This document shows positions 44,189 to 44,772 of a stretch of 44,772 nucleotides of DNA, in pieces. Made by a program: the position numbers and the translations under genes. The notes beneath the pieces were generated by a model. It ran no database searches. It was given only the letters and a program-made list of their open reading frames with translations, and was not told the origin of the DNA. The stretch spans positions 1 to 44,772 of the forward strand of contig NZ_JAEPBG010000030.1 of NCBI RefSeq assembly GCF_016632335.1. Direction: 5' to 3'. The DNA comes from Noviherbaspirillum pedocola. Lineage in GTDB: Bacteria; Pseudomonadota; Gammaproteobacteria; Burkholderiales; Burkholderiaceae_D. Within the stretch, counting starts at the first letter, position 1, and the number at the start of each line of letters is the position of its first letter.

Positions 44189-44772
44189 GAAATCTTAAAC
44201 GCTCTATGTACTTTGAAGTATTTCTGTCTTCCGTCTTCTTTTCTTCAGCTCTGTGTTCCGATAAAACGCCAAGAGACCATCGGGGTATTGCGCTCTGAAA
44301 ACCTTAGCCAAGCCAAGACGTTCTTTCGCGAGGAGTAGCTCGAGTTAGCCCATGTGCGTGTGTGACCTCAGTGCCCCGCACCCCGACGAAATAGACAAGC
44401 TGAAGAAAGCCATCTATGTGGAAGTGGTCGGTGGAATTACGGCGAGGAAAACGGAAAACCTGGTGGCCGAGAAAAGCCGGAACATCCAGCAGCTGAGTCA
44501 GATTTCACTGAAATTCCTTCACGCCCCCTTCGGGCAGTCATGGAGCGTACCGTCGCCGAGCTGTAGAGCGTCTCCCGGATCGACGGAAAAGACGTTCCTC
44601 TCCCAGAAAAATAATTTCGAGTAAAAGCTTTGGCGTCATGGTCGGCTCGAAAAATCTATGGTCACCCTCCTTTTTGCAAGGGTAGATTTTGGGTTTTGTG
44701 ATTGGCTTGCCTAAATCTATACGGCGTCTGATTGGAGAGCACTTCCCCGCGCCACGATGAAAGTCGCGCCTG
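44189..44772. other. Right-edge region without a supported gene
   Basis: A 90-codon frame at 44352-44624 has a GAGGAG site, but about 16 bases away, and no recognisable sequence, so I do not call it. Near the edge, an inverted repeat at 44652-44689 is visible. The region may lead into a gene outside the window. Confidence 0.4.
44652..44689. repeat. Imperfect inverted repeat at the right edge
   Basis: AAATCTA at 44652-44658 and TAGATTT at 44683-44689 flank a second pair, ACCCT at 44664-44668 and AGGGT at 44679-44683, around a T-rich loop. It could be a terminator-like hairpin or the end of a mobile element. Confidence 0.45.

Noticed and set aside
44352-44624. 90-codon plus-strand frame near the right edge
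   Set aside because: The only purine-rich site is too far upstream and the product shows no recognisable feature.
1-44772. CRISPR arrays, tRNA or rRNA genes
   Set aside because: No regularly spaced repeats and no tRNA- or rRNA-like sequence were seen on either strand.

Overview
The window looks like part of a conjugative element (a large plasmid or an integrative conjugative element) of a betaproteobacterium, most likely of the order Burkholderiales. The reasons are a GC-rich backbone, a short betaproteobacterial-type H-NS protein near the right edge, Oxalobacteraceae/Burkholderiaceae-style chemotaxis and HD-GYP proteins, and a backbone of DNA topoisomerase III, a TraI_2/MOBH-like HD-domain protein and a plasmid type IVb pilus operon. 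No tRNA, rRNA, CRISPR array, integrase or complete insertion sequence was seen, so the ends of the element are not in view.

Left part (1-6,100): a membrane-anchored zinc-ribbon protein faces away from a CoiA-like nuclease gene. They are followed by a CobT-like von Willebrand A (VWA) protein and two small unknown genes. Middle left (6,300-17,770): one long plus-strand pilus operon encodes a lipoprotein secretin, a periplasmic protein, a GspE-type ATPase, a GspF-type membrane platform, two bitopic membrane proteins, a PpiC/SurA-like chaperone, two prepilin-like proteins, and a PilV-like tip adhesin ending in a Peptidase_S74 autoproteolytic chaperone domain. Next (17,788-22,180): an AraC regulator diverges from a chemoreceptor-CheW-HD-GYP cassette, which could couple sensing and c-di-GMP turnover to the pilus. 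Then (22,396-25,481): a CobS/MoxR-like AAA+ ATPase, an unknown protein, a 52-residue acidic microprotein and a DUF3150-like protein. The ATPase and the VWA protein probably form a MoxR-VWA remodelling pair although they are 17 kb apart.

Centre right (25,546-35,150): a helix-turn-helix regulator diverges from a DNA-processing operon: a probable OB-fold single-strand-binding protein, a zinc-ribbon protein, topoisomerase III and the HD-domain TraI-like protein. Inside this operon lies a 618-bp direct repeat at an offset of exactly 1,222 bp. It duplicates the 3' end of topB and the 5' end of the traI-like gene, leaving a membrane-anchored paralogue without its HD domain and a free topB zinc-ribbon fragment.

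Right part (35,704-42,572): a visibly AT-richer, tightly packed five-gene minus-strand operon. In transcription order it encodes a compact DNA adenine methyltransferase with an HsdS-like C-terminus, two proteins of unknown family, a 989-residue ATPase joining a ParA-like KGGVGR domain to a second AAA-type P-loop domain, and an unknown 314-residue protein. Its layout (methylase, large ATPase, unknown partners, low GC, cargo position) fits an undescribed anti-phage or anti-plasmid system and is the main discovery candidate. It is followed by about 1.3 kb of AT-rich DNA without a recognisable gene, and by H-NS.
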